The translations under genes were made by a program, and so were the position numbers. DNA of 64,000 bases. Origin: Algoriphagus sp. A40 (GTDB taxonomy: Bacteria; Bacteroidota; Bacteroidia; Cytophagales; Cyclobacteriaceae). Location: positions 1 through 64,000 of the forward strand of contig NZ_MUNY01000052.1 in the NCBI RefSeq assembly GCF_002002735.1, written 5' to 3'. The notes beneath the pieces are model-generated. The model was not told the origin of the DNA and did no database searches. It saw nothing but the letters and a program-made list of their open reading frames with translations. Of this stretch, positions 24,604 to 33,740 are shown in pieces; within the stretch, counting starts at the first letter, position 1, and each line of letters starts with the position of its first letter.

Positions 24604-26310
24604 TTAGAGGTTTGATTTTTTGAGTTCGGAGATTGCATGATTCGCAGCTCTTGCGGTCAGTGCCATATACGTCAGCGATGGATTCACGCAGGACGAAGAA
24701 GTCATACAGGCACCGTCTGTGACAAAGACATTTTTGCAATCGTGCACTTGGTTGGTTCCGTTCAGAATGGAAGTCTTAGGGTCACGGCCCATTCGTGCAG
24801 TTCCCATTTCGTGGATACCATAGCCCATTTCATGCTTGTTGTCAAAGTCCATCACGTTCTTCACTCCGACTCGTTCCAGCATTTCCTTGGCATCGATCCG
24901 GATTTGCTCGTTCATTGCCAGTTCATTTTTTCCCCATTCCGCATCGATCGAAAGCGTCGGCTGTCCCCATTTGTCCAGCACATCTTTGTTGAGGTAGACC
25001 TTGTTTTCATGGTAAGGAAGGCATTCTGCAAAACCTGTGATGAAAAACTCCCAAGGCCCGGGCTTCATCAATCCGTCTTTGAAATCTCCTCCAAAATCCT
25101 CCTGATTGGATCCGGCTCCCCAGCCGGCTCGTCCTCCTCCTCCCTGAAATCCAAAGCCACGGACGAATTTGTCAGACTTGGTCTTTTCGTCCAGGTTGAC
25201 ATAGCGGGGAATGTAGATGCCATTGGGTCGGCGGCCTTTGTAATATTGGTCCTCAAATCCTTCGACTGAACCCATTGCCCCGACGCGATAGGTATGGTCC
25301 ATGAGGTTATGGCCGAGTTCGCCGCTGTCATTGCCTAAGCCATTGGGGAAGCGGCTGGAAGTGGAATTCATGAGAATCTGTGTGGTGCTTAGTGTAGATG
25401 CATTGACAAAAACAATCTTCGCTTTGTAATCTATATCCTCGCCTGTCTCGGAATCGATGATTCGGACTCCGCTTGCTTTTCCCTTTTGCTCATCGTAGAC
25501 GAGAGACTGGACAATGGAAAAAGGGCGGATGGTAAGATTTCCTGTTGCATGGGCGGCAGGCAAAGTCACTGCATTCGAACTGAAGTAAGCTCCATACGGA
25601 CAGCCTCGGTCGCAGCGGTTTCGGAATTGGCATTTGCCCCGGCCATTGAGAGGTTCGGTCAAGTGAGCCACCCGTCCAATGATCATATTTCTGCCTGAAA
25701 ATTCCTTTTCAATCCGCTCCTTGACATGTTTTTCCACGCAATTCAATTCCATAGGAGGCAAAAAGTGAGAATCCGGCAACTGAGGCAAACCCAATGCTTC
25801 CCCACTGATTCCGGCAAATTTTTCCACATGAGTGTACCAAGGTGCCAGATCTTTGTACCGAATCGGCCAGTCGACTCCATGTCCGTCTTTGGCATTGGCT
25901 TCAAAATCCAAATCTGACCAGCGATAACATTGCTTACCCCAAAGCAGGGATCGGCCCCCCATCTGATGGGCACGAACCCAAAGGAAAGGTTTGACTTCGG
26001 TATAGGGGTTTTCTAGGTCATTGGCGTGAAAGTGCTCGTTCATTTCACCTATAAAGCCCGATCTTCCTCCTTTGGGATGTCTTGCTTTTTGCTCGGGAGT
26101 GAGTCCTCCACGGAGTTCGGTCTCCCAAGGATCGAGGGTCATGGTAGGATAATCCACGACATGCTCCACGATGCGTCCCCGCTCGAGGACGAGAGTTTTG
26201 AGTCCGGCTTCGCAAAGTTCTTTTGCTGCCCAGCCGCCGCTGATCCCCGAACCGATGACGATGGCGTCATAGGTCAGGTTTTTGTCTGCGTCAATATTAA
26301 AGTTGGCCAT
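24604..26310 (-). CDS. GMC-family flavoprotein oxidoreductase
   Basis: A 568-residue FAD-dependent GMC oxidoreductase. The dinucleotide-binding motif VIGSGISGGWAAKEL is at about residues 17-31, ADP-contacting VLERGR follows, and the C-terminal catalytic region is GYGIHEMGTARMG...SSCVNPSLTYMAL, containing the His and Asn of the family. It has no own signal peptide, so export would be by hitch-hiking with the Tat-targeted partner encoded just downstream. GMC/subunit-3 pairs in Bacteroidota are associated with periplasmic oxidation of sugars, including 3-keto-glycoside formation; the substrate here is unknown. The repeat protein gene begins upstream, 71 bases away, on the same strand. Confidence 0.92.
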   Translation of the reverse strand: MANFNIDADKNLTYDAIVIGSGISGGWAAKELCEAGLKTLVLERGRIVEHVVDYPTMTLDPWETELRGGLTPEQKARHPKGGRSGFIGEMNEHFHANDLENPYTEVKPFLWVRAHQMGGRSLLWGKQCYRWSDLDFEANAKDGHGVDWPIRYKDLAPWYTHVEKFAGISGEALGLPQLPDSHFLPPMELNCVEKHVKERIEKEFSGRNMIIGRVAHLTEPLNGRGKCQFRNRCDRGCPYGAYFSSNAVTLPAAHATGNLTIRPFSIVQSLVYDEQKGKASGVRIIDSETGEDIDYKAKIVFVNASTLSTTQILMNSTSSRFPNGLGNDSGELGHNLMDHTYRVGAMGSVEGFEDQYYKGRRPNGIYIPRYVNLDEKTKSDKFVRGFGFQGGGGRAGWGAGSNQEDFGGDFKDGLMKPGPWEFFITGFAECLPYHENKVYLNKDVLDKWGQPTLSIDAEWGKNELAMNEQIRIDAKEMLERVGVKNVMDFDNKHEMGYGIHEMGTARMGRDPKTSILNGTNQVHDCKNVFVTDGACMTSSSCVNPSLTYMALTARAANHAISELKKSNL

Positions 26311-26381
26311 TTTAGGGAATAATAGGTTTTGGATTGCTTAGGGAGTAAATAAATCAAACTGGGGATAACTTCAAATCCAGC

Positions 26382-28136
26382 TCAGCTAAAAGAAACAAAA
26401 AGGCTGTTTTTTTCAATAGAAAATGAAGGGACTAAGCCATCAGGCGCATCTCCTTCAAATCTCGAAGGCTCAAAGGAATCCAGATTTGGGCAAGTCAAAA
26501 CCCGGTATTTTTTTCCTTTGGTGATTGGGTTGGCTGAATTTCCTAAAAATGAAAATCGGGTTTTGAGTGATGGTATGATCAGCGCATCGGAAAGTTCAAG
26601 TCCAGTATCATGAGCCCCCAGGCTGACTTGGATGATCCCTTCATTCAGGGTCAGGTTTTTGAATTTCAAGGGTTCGGTCCTTTTGCTCAGGTCCAGAATC
26701 CCATTTCCAAAAAGATGGATACTTGCTTCCTCACCGGCACTTTGGTCCGCAAAAATGATTTTTCCCCCCAAGCCGCCATTGATTCCACCGTAGGCGATCA
26801 ACTTGGCTTTTCCTGCCCCGCAGGTCTGCGAAAAGGAAATATAGCCCCCAGCTGCCCCATGCACAGTCCCTCCAAAGTTCAAAAATGTGGCTAGATCGGC
26901 TGTGGGCACATTTTTCCCGGGATCTCCTTGTCCCCAAATCGCAAACTCAGTATAGCCAGCTGCTGATCCTTTTAGAACTGCCGGATAGTTGATCACCGTA
27001 GCTTCTCCGGCTGAGGGAAAGTAGGCAGAAGGAAGATTGACCGAGAAAATGGTATGTCCGGCTGTGGAAGGGGATTCTAGGACACTTCCGTAGTTGATAA
27101 TGGTTGCTCTATGAGCAGTTGGTGAACCCCATTTGGCAGTAAATTCGGTATGACCTCCTCCCCCGTGGCTGGACTCTTTGGCTCCAAAATTATGATAAAA
27201 GCCATGCCCGGCAGAAGCTCCGACTGAGTCCATTTTGGGTGGATTGTTGTTGAAACTGGTCACACCACCATTTCCTCCGGCGGCGATTGCCGGTTCGTTG
27301 TGAAATAGTCCGTGACTCCCGCTTGCAAATCCGTCAAAGGCTACATCTCCTCCATTTCCCTTGTAGTGGGAAGCACCTAGATTTAAGAAAAAACCATGAT
27401 CTGAGGTCGAGTGATCATAAAACTGGGTATTTCCACCGTCACCCCCCTCCACGGTACCTCCGATATTGATAAAAGTACCCCGATCGGCTGAAGCATAGTC
27501 GTGAAAGACGGTATTGCCAAAGGTGTCTCCATCCGTACCTAGGGAACCATAAATGGTGAATTTGGCAGTACCGGCACGAGAATGGTCGCTAAAGCTGACC
27601 TCTCCGCCAACTGTACTGCGCTGGATTTTGGGATCCGGTGGGGCTTGCTTGCCAGTTCTGACGATGAAATTGGCACTACCTGCATCTGACTGTTCGGTAA
27701 AACCGAGAATCCCGCCGCCATAGCCATTTTCCAGGGATTCTGGACCTGATTCATAGTACATATCGTCTCCCCCTGCTGTGGCTTTACTTGAAAACTTCAC
27801 CTGCGGATCACGGAAATTGGAATTTGTGGCGGCAATTTTGATCAGTTGAGGCCTGCCGGAGCGATTGATTACACCTTCCCCGGAAATGGTCAGGAGGAGT
27901 TTTTCAGTCGATTCGGAAGTACCCACAAGCAAAATATACCCACCAGCCGCCTCGTCAAATTCGATACTCTGAATTTCCGCACTGAGTTGTTTCGAAAAGG
28001 TAATGTGACTTTGCCTTGAACTGGAAAACAGAGCCTTTCCCAGTGGGACCTTTCCCCATTTCCAGTTCTTGGGATCGTTCCATTCTTGATTTTCCGGATT
28101 TTTCTTCCATTGGGCATTTGGCAGATTGTCAGACAT
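26382..28136 (-). CDS. Glycine-rich beta-solenoid-like repeat protein without signal peptide
   Basis: A 584-residue protein with about ten imperfect units of roughly 30 residues between residues 140 and 480, each built like ...ADRGTFINIGGTVEGGDGG followed by NTQFYDHS. The pattern (hydrophobic strand, Asn-Gly or Tyr-Gly turn, Gly-rich loop, strand) resembles the autotransporter-type beta-helix passenger, and the N terminus (NPENQEWNDPKNWKWGKVP) resembles the start of such passengers, which often read NWxxGxxP. However, there is no signal peptide: the in-frame region upstream reaches a stop without one. There is also no outer-membrane barrel or type 9 secretion tail. It is in the same direction as the GMC pair. 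Function unknown. Confidence 0.72.
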   Translation of the reverse strand: MSDNLPNAQWKKNPENQEWNDPKNWKWGKVPLGKALFSSSRQSHITFSKQLSAEIQSIEFDEAAGGYILLVGTSESTEKLLLTISGEGVINRSGRPQLIKIAATNSNFRDPQVKFSSKATAGGDDMYYESGPESLENGYGGGILGFTEQSDAGSANFIVRTGKQAPPDPKIQRSTVGGEVSFSDHSRAGTAKFTIYGSLGTDGDTFGNTVFHDYASADRGTFINIGGTVEGGDGGNTQFYDHSTSDHGFFLNLGASHYKGNGGDVAFDGFASGSHGLFHNEPAIAAGGNGGVTSFNNNPPKMDSVGASAGHGFYHNFGAKESSHGGGGHTEFTAKWGSPTAHRATIINYGSVLESPSTAGHTIFSVNLPSAYFPSAGEATVINYPAVLKGSAAGYTEFAIWGQGDPGKNVPTADLATFLNFGGTVHGAAGGYISFSQTCGAGKAKLIAYGGINGGLGGKIIFADQSAGEEASIHLFGNGILDLSKRTEPLKFKNLTLNEGIIQVSLGAHDTGLELSDALIIPSLKTRFSFLGNSANPITKGKKYRVLTCPNLDSFEPSRFEGDAPDGLVPSFSIEKNSLFVSFS

Positions 28137-28363
28137 GGGTTTTGAGGAGTTTGGGTCAAAAAGTGAGATCTTGAATTCAATTTTTTATGCAACAGATTAA
28201 TATACAAAGGTTCAGGAAGCAATTGTGAAATCTCAACTCAAAAGACAGAATTAGTCCTAAGCTACAGGAAATGGACTGTGCCTTGGTGTTTCAAATTGAA
28301 TTCAGTTTCAACTCAATTGCTTGCACGGTGAGAAGGTTATAAATTCATCCGTTCTCAATTACT

Positions 28364-29407
28364 ATGAAAAATATCGTCCTAGTTCTTTGCCTGATCCTGG
28401 TTGCCTGCAAAACATCAAAAAGTAACGTTGCCTTTGAGGTTCCCCAACCGATCATGGAAGAAGTCTACGAGGAAGTGAAAACTCCTTTCAAATACGGCAT
28501 TGTTTTTCAGCATCCCGATACCACGAAAATGGTGGATTCCCCGACTATTTTCCGGGAAAAGGACACTTGGTATATGACCTATATAGTCTTTGATGGGAAA
28601 GGATATGAAACGTGGTTGGCAGAAAGTCCCGACTTGCTGACTTGGGAGTCCAGAGGCAAAATCCTTTCATTTACCGAGGGCACTTGGGATGCCAACCAGA
28701 AAGCCGGGTATCCCGCACTTGTAAATACGGAATGGGGTGGAGATTATTCGGTGGAGAAATACCGGGACAATTATTGGATGAGCTACCTAGGCGGAAACAC
28801 CGCCGGATACGAAGCCGGAACGCTGAAAGTAGGACTGGCCAATTCATCCACCTTGACGGAAGTACGGGAATGGAATACCACAAATCAACCCCTTTTGTCG
28901 CCCGAAGATCGGGATGTCCGCTGGTTTGAAAATCAAACCATTTACAAAAGCCATGTCATCCGTGACCGGGAGCTGCATACCGGATTCCCTTTTGTCATGT
29001 ATTACAATGCAAAGGGAGACACCGCAGACTATGAAAGCATCGGAATGGCGGTTTCAGAAGACATGAAAACCTGGAAAAGGTTTGGAGAAAATCCGGTTAT
29101 TACGAAGTACAAAGGGATTTGTGGGGATGCGCAGATCGTGAAATACAAAGACCTCTATATCATGTTTTACTTTGGGGCATTTTGGAAGCCGGGGGCGTTT
29201 GAGCGATTTGCGGTCTCTTACGATTTGGTGAATTGGACCGATTGGAACGGCCCCGATTTGATCGCCCCTTCAGAAGAATACGATAAACAATATGCTCACA
29301 AACCCTGGGTGATCAAATGGAATAGTGTGGTTTACCATTTTTACAATGCCGTTGGAGAAAAGGGCCGGGTGATCGCATTGGCGACTTCGGTGGAACTACG
29401 GAAATAG
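28364..29407 (+). CDS. GH43/GH130-like five-bladed propeller glycosidase lipoprotein
   Basis: A 347-residue lipoprotein with lipobox LVAC (Cys15). The repeats MVDSPTIFREKDTWYMTYI, SMAVSEDMKTWKRFGENPVI and VKYKDLYIMFYFGAFW have the pattern of five-bladed beta-propeller glycosidases (families 43, 117, 130 and relatives): an Asp-Pro at the start of a strand and the phrase SPDLLTWE. It probably acts on oligosaccharides in the periplasm or at the surface. The exact family and substrate cannot be told by eye. It is a single gene followed directly by REP-like hairpins. Confidence 0.78.
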   Translation: MKNIVLVLCLILVACKTSKSNVAFEVPQPIMEEVYEEVKTPFKYGIVFQHPDTTKMVDSPTIFREKDTWYMTYIVFDGKGYETWLAESPDLLTWESRGKILSFTEGTWDANQKAGYPALVNTEWGGDYSVEKYRDNYWMSYLGGNTAGYEAGTLKVGLANSSTLTEVREWNTTNQPLLSPEDRDVRWFENQTIYKSHVIRDRELHTGFPFVMYYNAKGDTADYESIGMAVSEDMKTWKRFGENPVITKYKGICGDAQIVKYKDLYIMFYFGAFWKPGAFERFAVSYDLVNWTDWNGPDLIAPSEEYDKQYAHKPWVIKWNSVVYHFYNAVGEKGRVIALATSVELRK

Positions 29408-29424
29408 AGTACAGTTGGCCATTC

Positions 29425-29700
29425 AGCCCCAAATGGAATTTGGGGCTTTTACAGGATGCGCATTCAGCGCTGATTTAATCCAAGGAATCGTTTTTTGGAG
29501 AAATCAGTCCAAAGAATTTCTACCCAGAAATAGAATTTGACTCATTAAAATAACGCGCATATAGGGTAGATTCAATCCAAGGTCCCGTTTTTGGAAAAAA
29601 AGTGCCAAAGGCACACACTGTGTCAGCCCAGAATTCAATTCTGGGTTTTGGTACAAATTCGTTATTTTCAAGAGTGCCAACGGCACGATCTGTAATAATT
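29425..29700. repeat. REP-like hairpin modules, left flank of RAYT gene
   Basis: Several small inverted repeats are strung together: CCCCAAATGGAATTTGGGG with a GCGC-attca-GCGC hairpin (29427-29470), then a diverged spacer containing two copies of AATCCAAGG followed by CG and a T run (from about 29478 and 29574), then GTGCC-aaa-GGCAC, CCAGAATTCAATTCTGG and GTGCC-aac-GGCAC (29602-29687). The same modules in the same order occur on the other side of the transposase gene. Confidence 0.75.
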
Positions 29701-29724
29701 TTTTAGAGCCTAAATTTTTCAGCC

Positions 29725-30171
29725 ATGTCCCAATCCCTAGCCAAAGTTTACCTCCATATCATTTTTTCAACCAAACACCGCCAACCTCTAATTTCCGAAG
29801 AAATACGCCCCAATGCCCAAGCCTATTTTGTTAAAGTCGGCGCGAACCTTGGAAGCTTCACAGAAGAGATTTTCATGATGCCGGATCACATCCACTGGCT
29901 CTGCACTTTGCCAAGAACTATAACCATAGCGGATTTGGTGAAAAACGTCAAAATCTCCAGCTCTATTAAATTCAAAGAAATTGTCCATCCAAATTTTGAA
30001 TGGCAAAAGGGTTACGGAACATTTTCTGTAAGCCAATCCAAATTAGAAACCGTCAAGCGATATATCCAAAATCAAACCGAGCATCATAGGAAATTGGATC
30101 TTCAAGAGGAATACCGGAGATTCCTGGAGGAATATCGAATTGAATATGATGAAAAATACGTTTGGGATTGA
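29725..30171 (+). CDS. REP-associated tyrosine transposase (RAYT), IS200-like
   Basis: A 148-residue Y1 HUH transposase. The HUH pair is in MMPDHIHWLC (His55, His57) and the catalytic tyrosine is in VKRYIQNQTEHH (Tyr113). Single-copy IS200-like genes bounded by REP hairpins rather than by IS ends are RAYTs, domesticated or hitch-hiking enzymes that act on REP sequences. Both flanks carry matching hairpin modules, the strongest evidence for this class. The start ATG lies 25 bases past the last left module. Complete and apparently intact. Confidence 0.9.
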   Translation: MSQSLAKVYLHIIFSTKHRQPLISEEIRPNAQAYFVKVGANLGSFTEEIFMMPDHIHWLCTLPRTITIADLVKNVKISSSIKFKEIVHPNFEWQKGYGTFSVSQSKLETVKRYIQNQTEHHRKLDLQEEYRRFLEEYRIEYDEKYVWD

Positions 30172-30191
30172 TTGGGGAATACAATACAAAT

Positions 30192-30420
30192 CGCCCCTTC
30201 AGGGCTCTGGTTCGCCAGAATATTCAATTCATTACCCCAAATGGAATTTGGGGCTTTTACAGGATGCGCCTTCAGCGCTTTTAGGGAATGTTCAAAAATT
30301 GAAACAACCTCTATCCCTGAAAATAATGCCATCGGCACATCATGTAATAGCCCAGAATTCAATTCTGGGTTTTCGTATGAAATCATTATTTTCAAGAGTG
30401 CCAACGGCACGATCTGTGAT
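30192..30420. repeat. REP-like hairpin modules, right flank of RAYT gene
   Basis: After a GCCC-cttca-GGGC hairpin (30193-30205), the segment 30235-30279 repeats the left-flank module (CCCCAAATGGAATTTGGGG plus GCGC hairpin) with one base changed, and 30326-30420 repeats the CCAGAATTCAATTCTGG and GTGCC-aac-GGCAC modules. The module order and orientation match the left flank, so the transposase gene sits inside a direct duplication of a compound REP unit. Confidence 0.75.
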
Positions 30421-30497
30421 CCAAATCGACATAAATCTTTGATGGAATGCATTGACAATTTATTGTCCCCTCACACTTTTTCGCCTATTTTCCTCCT

Positions 30498-31784
30498 ATG
30501 AAAAAAATCACCCTCCTTATTCTGATAGGCTTTTCCCCGCTTTTCTCTTTTGCCCAGCAACTTTCTTCAGAAGAAAAAAAGCTATCTGAACTGATCGACA
30601 AAAACTACAAGGAGACTCTGACCCTTCTGGAAGAAGTCATCAACATCAATTCAGGCTCACTGAACAAAGAAGGAGTGCGGGAAGTAGGACGGGTTTTCGA
30701 GCGGGAGTTCCAGAAAATCGGCTTTGAAACCGAATGGATAGACCTGCCAGCTGAGGTCAACCGCGCCGGACATTTTGTAGCTACACGAAAGGGAAATAAA
30801 GGAAAAAAGCTCTTTCTCATCGGGCATTTGGATACAGTTTTTGAAAAAAACATGCCCTTTTCTCCTTTCACCTACCTCAATGACAGCACGGCCACCGGCC
30901 AAGGAGCAAATGACATGAAAGGCGGAGATGTCCTGGTTTTGGCAAGTTTGAAGGCGCTCCACGAACTCGGACTTTTGGAGGATCGCACGATCACCGTCTA
31001 TTTCAATGGAGACGAAGAAAGCTCCGGCAATGCGGAAATCTCCCGAAAGGACTTTATCGATAGGGCCAAACTTCATGAAATCGCCTTGGGATATGAAACC
31101 GCTCAGGGATTCAGCACTGTGACTGTAGCCCGAAGAGGTTCCAGCGGCTGGACTCTGAAAACTTCCGGACGGCAATCCCATTCCAGTGGAGTTTTCCGTG
31201 AAGGCGTGGGTTATGGAGCAATTTATGAAGCTGCCCGAATCTTGACGGAATTCCAAGAAACTTTAGCCGGAGAGCAATACCTTACTTTCAACCCAGGTCA
31301 GTTTATCGGAGGCTCAGACGTAAGTTTGGATGATGTCACCGGAACCGGAACAGCCTTGGGAAAAACTAACATCGTCGCCAGAGAAGCCATTGTGACGGGG
31401 GATTTACGGTTTTTGGGCGAAGCCCAAAAAGAAGCCGCCCGAGCCAAAATGCGAGAAATCGTAGCCAAAAACCTCAATCAAACGCAAGCCGAAATCATCT
31501 TCAAAGACGGAATTCCATCCATGGCTCCAACTGAAGGCAACTATGGCTTGGCCAAAATCCTCAATCAAGTCAGTCTGGATATGGGTTTTGGAGAAGTGAA
31601 ACCCGGAGATCCCGGAAGTCGAGGAGCTGGTGACATTTCCTATGTGGCGGATTTTATGGATTGTCTGGATGGATTGGGAGCTTCAGGAAGTGGCGCACAT
31701 GCTCCGGGGGAGACTATTAACATGAAGCAATTTCCTGATCTGATCAAAAGAAATACTATTTTGCTTTACCGATTGACCCGATAA
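30498..31784 (+). CDS. M20-family metallopeptidase (glutamate carboxypeptidase-like)
   Basis: A 428-residue exported zinc peptidase of the M20A (carboxypeptidase G2-like) group, with a Sec signal peptide ending SFAQ (about residue 19). Metal and catalytic residues: LIGHLDTVF (His, Asp), GANDMKGG (bridging Asp), FNGDEESSG (Glu-Glu) and GASGSGAHAPGE (C-terminal His). The dimerisation domain is interposed between GDEE and GSGAH as in the family. It would hydrolyse C-terminal Glu or similar residues from peptides or folates in the periplasm. Single gene; the next gene begins 97 bases on. Confidence 0.9.
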   Translation: MKKITLLILIGFSPLFSFAQQLSSEEKKLSELIDKNYKETLTLLEEVININSGSLNKEGVREVGRVFEREFQKIGFETEWIDLPAEVNRAGHFVATRKGNKGKKLFLIGHLDTVFEKNMPFSPFTYLNDSTATGQGANDMKGGDVLVLASLKALHELGLLEDRTITVYFNGDEESSGNAEISRKDFIDRAKLHEIALGYETAQGFSTVTVARRGSSGWTLKTSGRQSHSSGVFREGVGYGAIYEAARILTEFQETLAGEQYLTFNPGQFIGGSDVSLDDVTGTGTALGKTNIVAREAIVTGDLRFLGEAQKEAARAKMREIVAKNLNQTQAEIIFKDGIPSMAPTEGNYGLAKILNQVSLDMGFGEVKPGDPGSRGAGDISYVADFMDCLDGLGASGSGAHAPGETINMKQFPDLIKRNTILLYRLTR

Positions 31785-31793
31785 CCTTTTTGC

Positions 31794-31880
31794 ATGTAGA
31801 AACTTTTAACGGCAGCGGCCACGGTTGCGACAGCAATTTCCTGTCAAAATCAGGCTCCTGAAACTATCGAGAATCAATCC
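31794..31880 (+). pseudogene. Disrupted lipoprotein signal peptide in frame with the GH13 gene
   Basis: ATG at 31794 is followed at once by TAG (31797-31799), then by an open frame that reads KLLTAAATVATAISCQNQ and continues into the amylase frame (31881 is exactly 29 codons downstream). Apart from the stop at codon 2 it is a textbook lipoprotein signal with lipobox AISC. A single base change from AAG (or CAG) to TAG would explain it. Either a real nonsense mutation or a sequence error. Confidence 0.75.
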
Positions 31881-33659
31881 ATGAAGCCTCAAAAAATCGT
31901 CGTTTATCAGGTTTTCACCCGCCTTTTTGGCAATACCAACACCAACAACAAACCTTGGGGCACCAAGGAGGAAAACGGAGTCGGGAAATTCAATGACTTT
32001 ACTGATTCCGCTTTGGAAGAAGTCAAAAAACTCGGTGTGTCCCACATCTGGTACACCGGCGTGCCGCATCACGGTGTGATCGGGGACTTTCCGGAAATCG
32101 ACGTGAGTTCAGATGATCCGGATGTGATCAAAGGCAGGGCAGGCTCGCCTTATGCGGTGCGGGATTACTATCAGGTCAATCCCGATTTGGCGGTGGATGT
32201 GACCAAACGAATGGAGGAGTTTGAGGCTTTGATCGCAAGAACCCACCAGCATGAGATGAAAGTGATCATCGATATCGTACCCAATCACGTTTCCCGTTTT
32301 TATGAGGGGAAAAATAATCCAGAAGGAGTCAGTGATTTTGGAGCTGACGATGACAAAACAGTCGAATACGCCAAAAACAACAACTTTTATTATATCCCAG
32401 GAGAAGCTTTCCAAGTACCGGAACCCAAAAACGGCTACCGTCCTTTGGGTGGAGAAAAGCATCCCTTAGCAAATGGAAAGTTTGCCGAAAACCCCGCTAA
32501 ATGGACCGGAAACGGTTCCCGAAAAGCTCAGCCGGATTTTGACGACTGGTACGAGACCGTCAAGATCAACTACGGCTTGAGTCCTGATGGAAAAAAGGAC
32601 TTTGACGCATTGCCTGCAGGTGCGGATTCTTTGGACTGGAAAGCGCATTTTGACTTTTGGCAGGGAAAGGACGTACCCGATTCATGGAAGAAATTCAGGG
32701 ACATCACCCAGTTTTGGTTGGGCAAAGGAGTGGATGGATTCCGATACGATATGGCTGAGATGGTACCTGTGGAGTTTTGGTCTTACCTCAATTCCCACAT
32801 CAAATTGACAAACCCTGAAGCTTTTCTTTTGGCAGAAGTCTACAACCCAACCCTTTATCGGGATTATATCTACCAGGGTCAAATGGATTATCTCTACGAC
32901 AAGGTGGACCTGTATGACACTTTGAAACATATTATTCAGGGACAAGGCTCGACTGATAATCTGGTGTCCATTTTGGAAGGATCGAAAGATATAGAGCATC
33001 ACCTATTGCACTTTTTGGAAAACCACGACGAACAGCGCATTGCCAGTCCTGAGTTTGCCGGGAATCCCTGGAAGGCCATGCCCGCGATGGTCGTTTCAGC
33101 AACGGTTTCTACTTCACCGACGATGATTTATTTCGGTCAGGAAGTGGGCGAACCAGGAGCGGAAATGGCGGGGTTTGGACAGCCCAGCCGAACTTCCATT
33201 TTCGATTACATAGGCGTACCTCAACATCAAAAGTGGATGAATGGGGGGGAATTTGACGGAGGGCAGCTTTCGGACAATGAAAAAGCGCTGCGGAACTACT
33301 ATTCCGAAGTCCTGAATTTTACTCTAAAAAGCACTGCTTTAACGGGAGAATATCTGGAGCTACACACCTTCAATCGCCATCAAAATCCTGATTACACCAA
33401 TAAAGCCTTTGCGTTTGCCCGTTGGGATGAAAGTCAAAAGCTGATGGTGGTGACCAATTTTGATGAATCTAAATGGATGAAAACGACTTTAAAACTATCT
33501 CCTGAACTGTTGAAAGCGTGGAATCTGGAAAAAGGCGAACGGGAAATTCAGGAAGTGATGTTTGGCAAAAAGAAAACCCGCCTTCGCGTGACTGAGTTAG
33601 GAGCTGAAATCGACTTGGAGTTGGGCCCCTTGGAGTCGGCGGTGTTTGAGGTGAGGTAG
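31881..33659 (+). CDS. GH13-family alpha-amylase-like glycoside hydrolase
   Basis: A 592-residue GH13 enzyme. The catalytic triad is visible: nucleophile Asp290 in GVDGFRYDMAE, general acid Glu319 in FLLAEVYNP, and transition-state Asp383 in FLENHDEQRI; region I is IDIVPNHVSRFYEG. It would cleave or transfer alpha-glucosidic bonds. The start used here (31881) leaves it cytoplasmic, but in frame upstream there is an intact-looking lipoprotein signal except for TAG at codon 2, so the ancestral protein was almost certainly a periplasmic or surface lipoprotein. As it stands the gene would be expressed only from the internal ATG or through readthrough. Confidence 0.88.
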   Translation: MKPQKIVVYQVFTRLFGNTNTNNKPWGTKEENGVGKFNDFTDSALEEVKKLGVSHIWYTGVPHHGVIGDFPEIDVSSDDPDVIKGRAGSPYAVRDYYQVNPDLAVDVTKRMEEFEALIARTHQHEMKVIIDIVPNHVSRFYEGKNNPEGVSDFGADDDKTVEYAKNNNFYYIPGEAFQVPEPKNGYRPLGGEKHPLANGKFAENPAKWTGNGSRKAQPDFDDWYETVKINYGLSPDGKKDFDALPAGADSLDWKAHFDFWQGKDVPDSWKKFRDITQFWLGKGVDGFRYDMAEMVPVEFWSYLNSHIKLTNPEAFLLAEVYNPTLYRDYIYQGQMDYLYDKVDLYDTLKHIIQGQGSTDNLVSILEGSKDIEHHLLHFLENHDEQRIASPEFAGNPWKAMPAMVVSATVSTSPTMIYFGQEVGEPGAEMAGFGQPSRTSIFDYIGVPQHQKWMNGGEFDGGQLSDNEKALRNYYSEVLNFTLKSTALTGEYLELHTFNRHQNPDYTNKAFAFARWDESQKLMVVTNFDESKWMKTTLKLSPELLKAWNLEKGEREIQEVMFGKKKTRLRVTELGAEIDLELGPLESAVFEVR

Positions 33660-33740
33660 AGGTGGATTCTCGAGGTTTGTAATCTGCTAAACAATCCACA
33701 TTAAAAATCTGGACTCGAAATTGCAAATTTTGAGGAGCTT

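Noticed and set aside
29725..30171. Complete IS200/IS605 insertion sequence
   Set aside because: No TnpB or IS-type ends; the flanks are REP-like modules shared by both sides, which fits a RAYT better.
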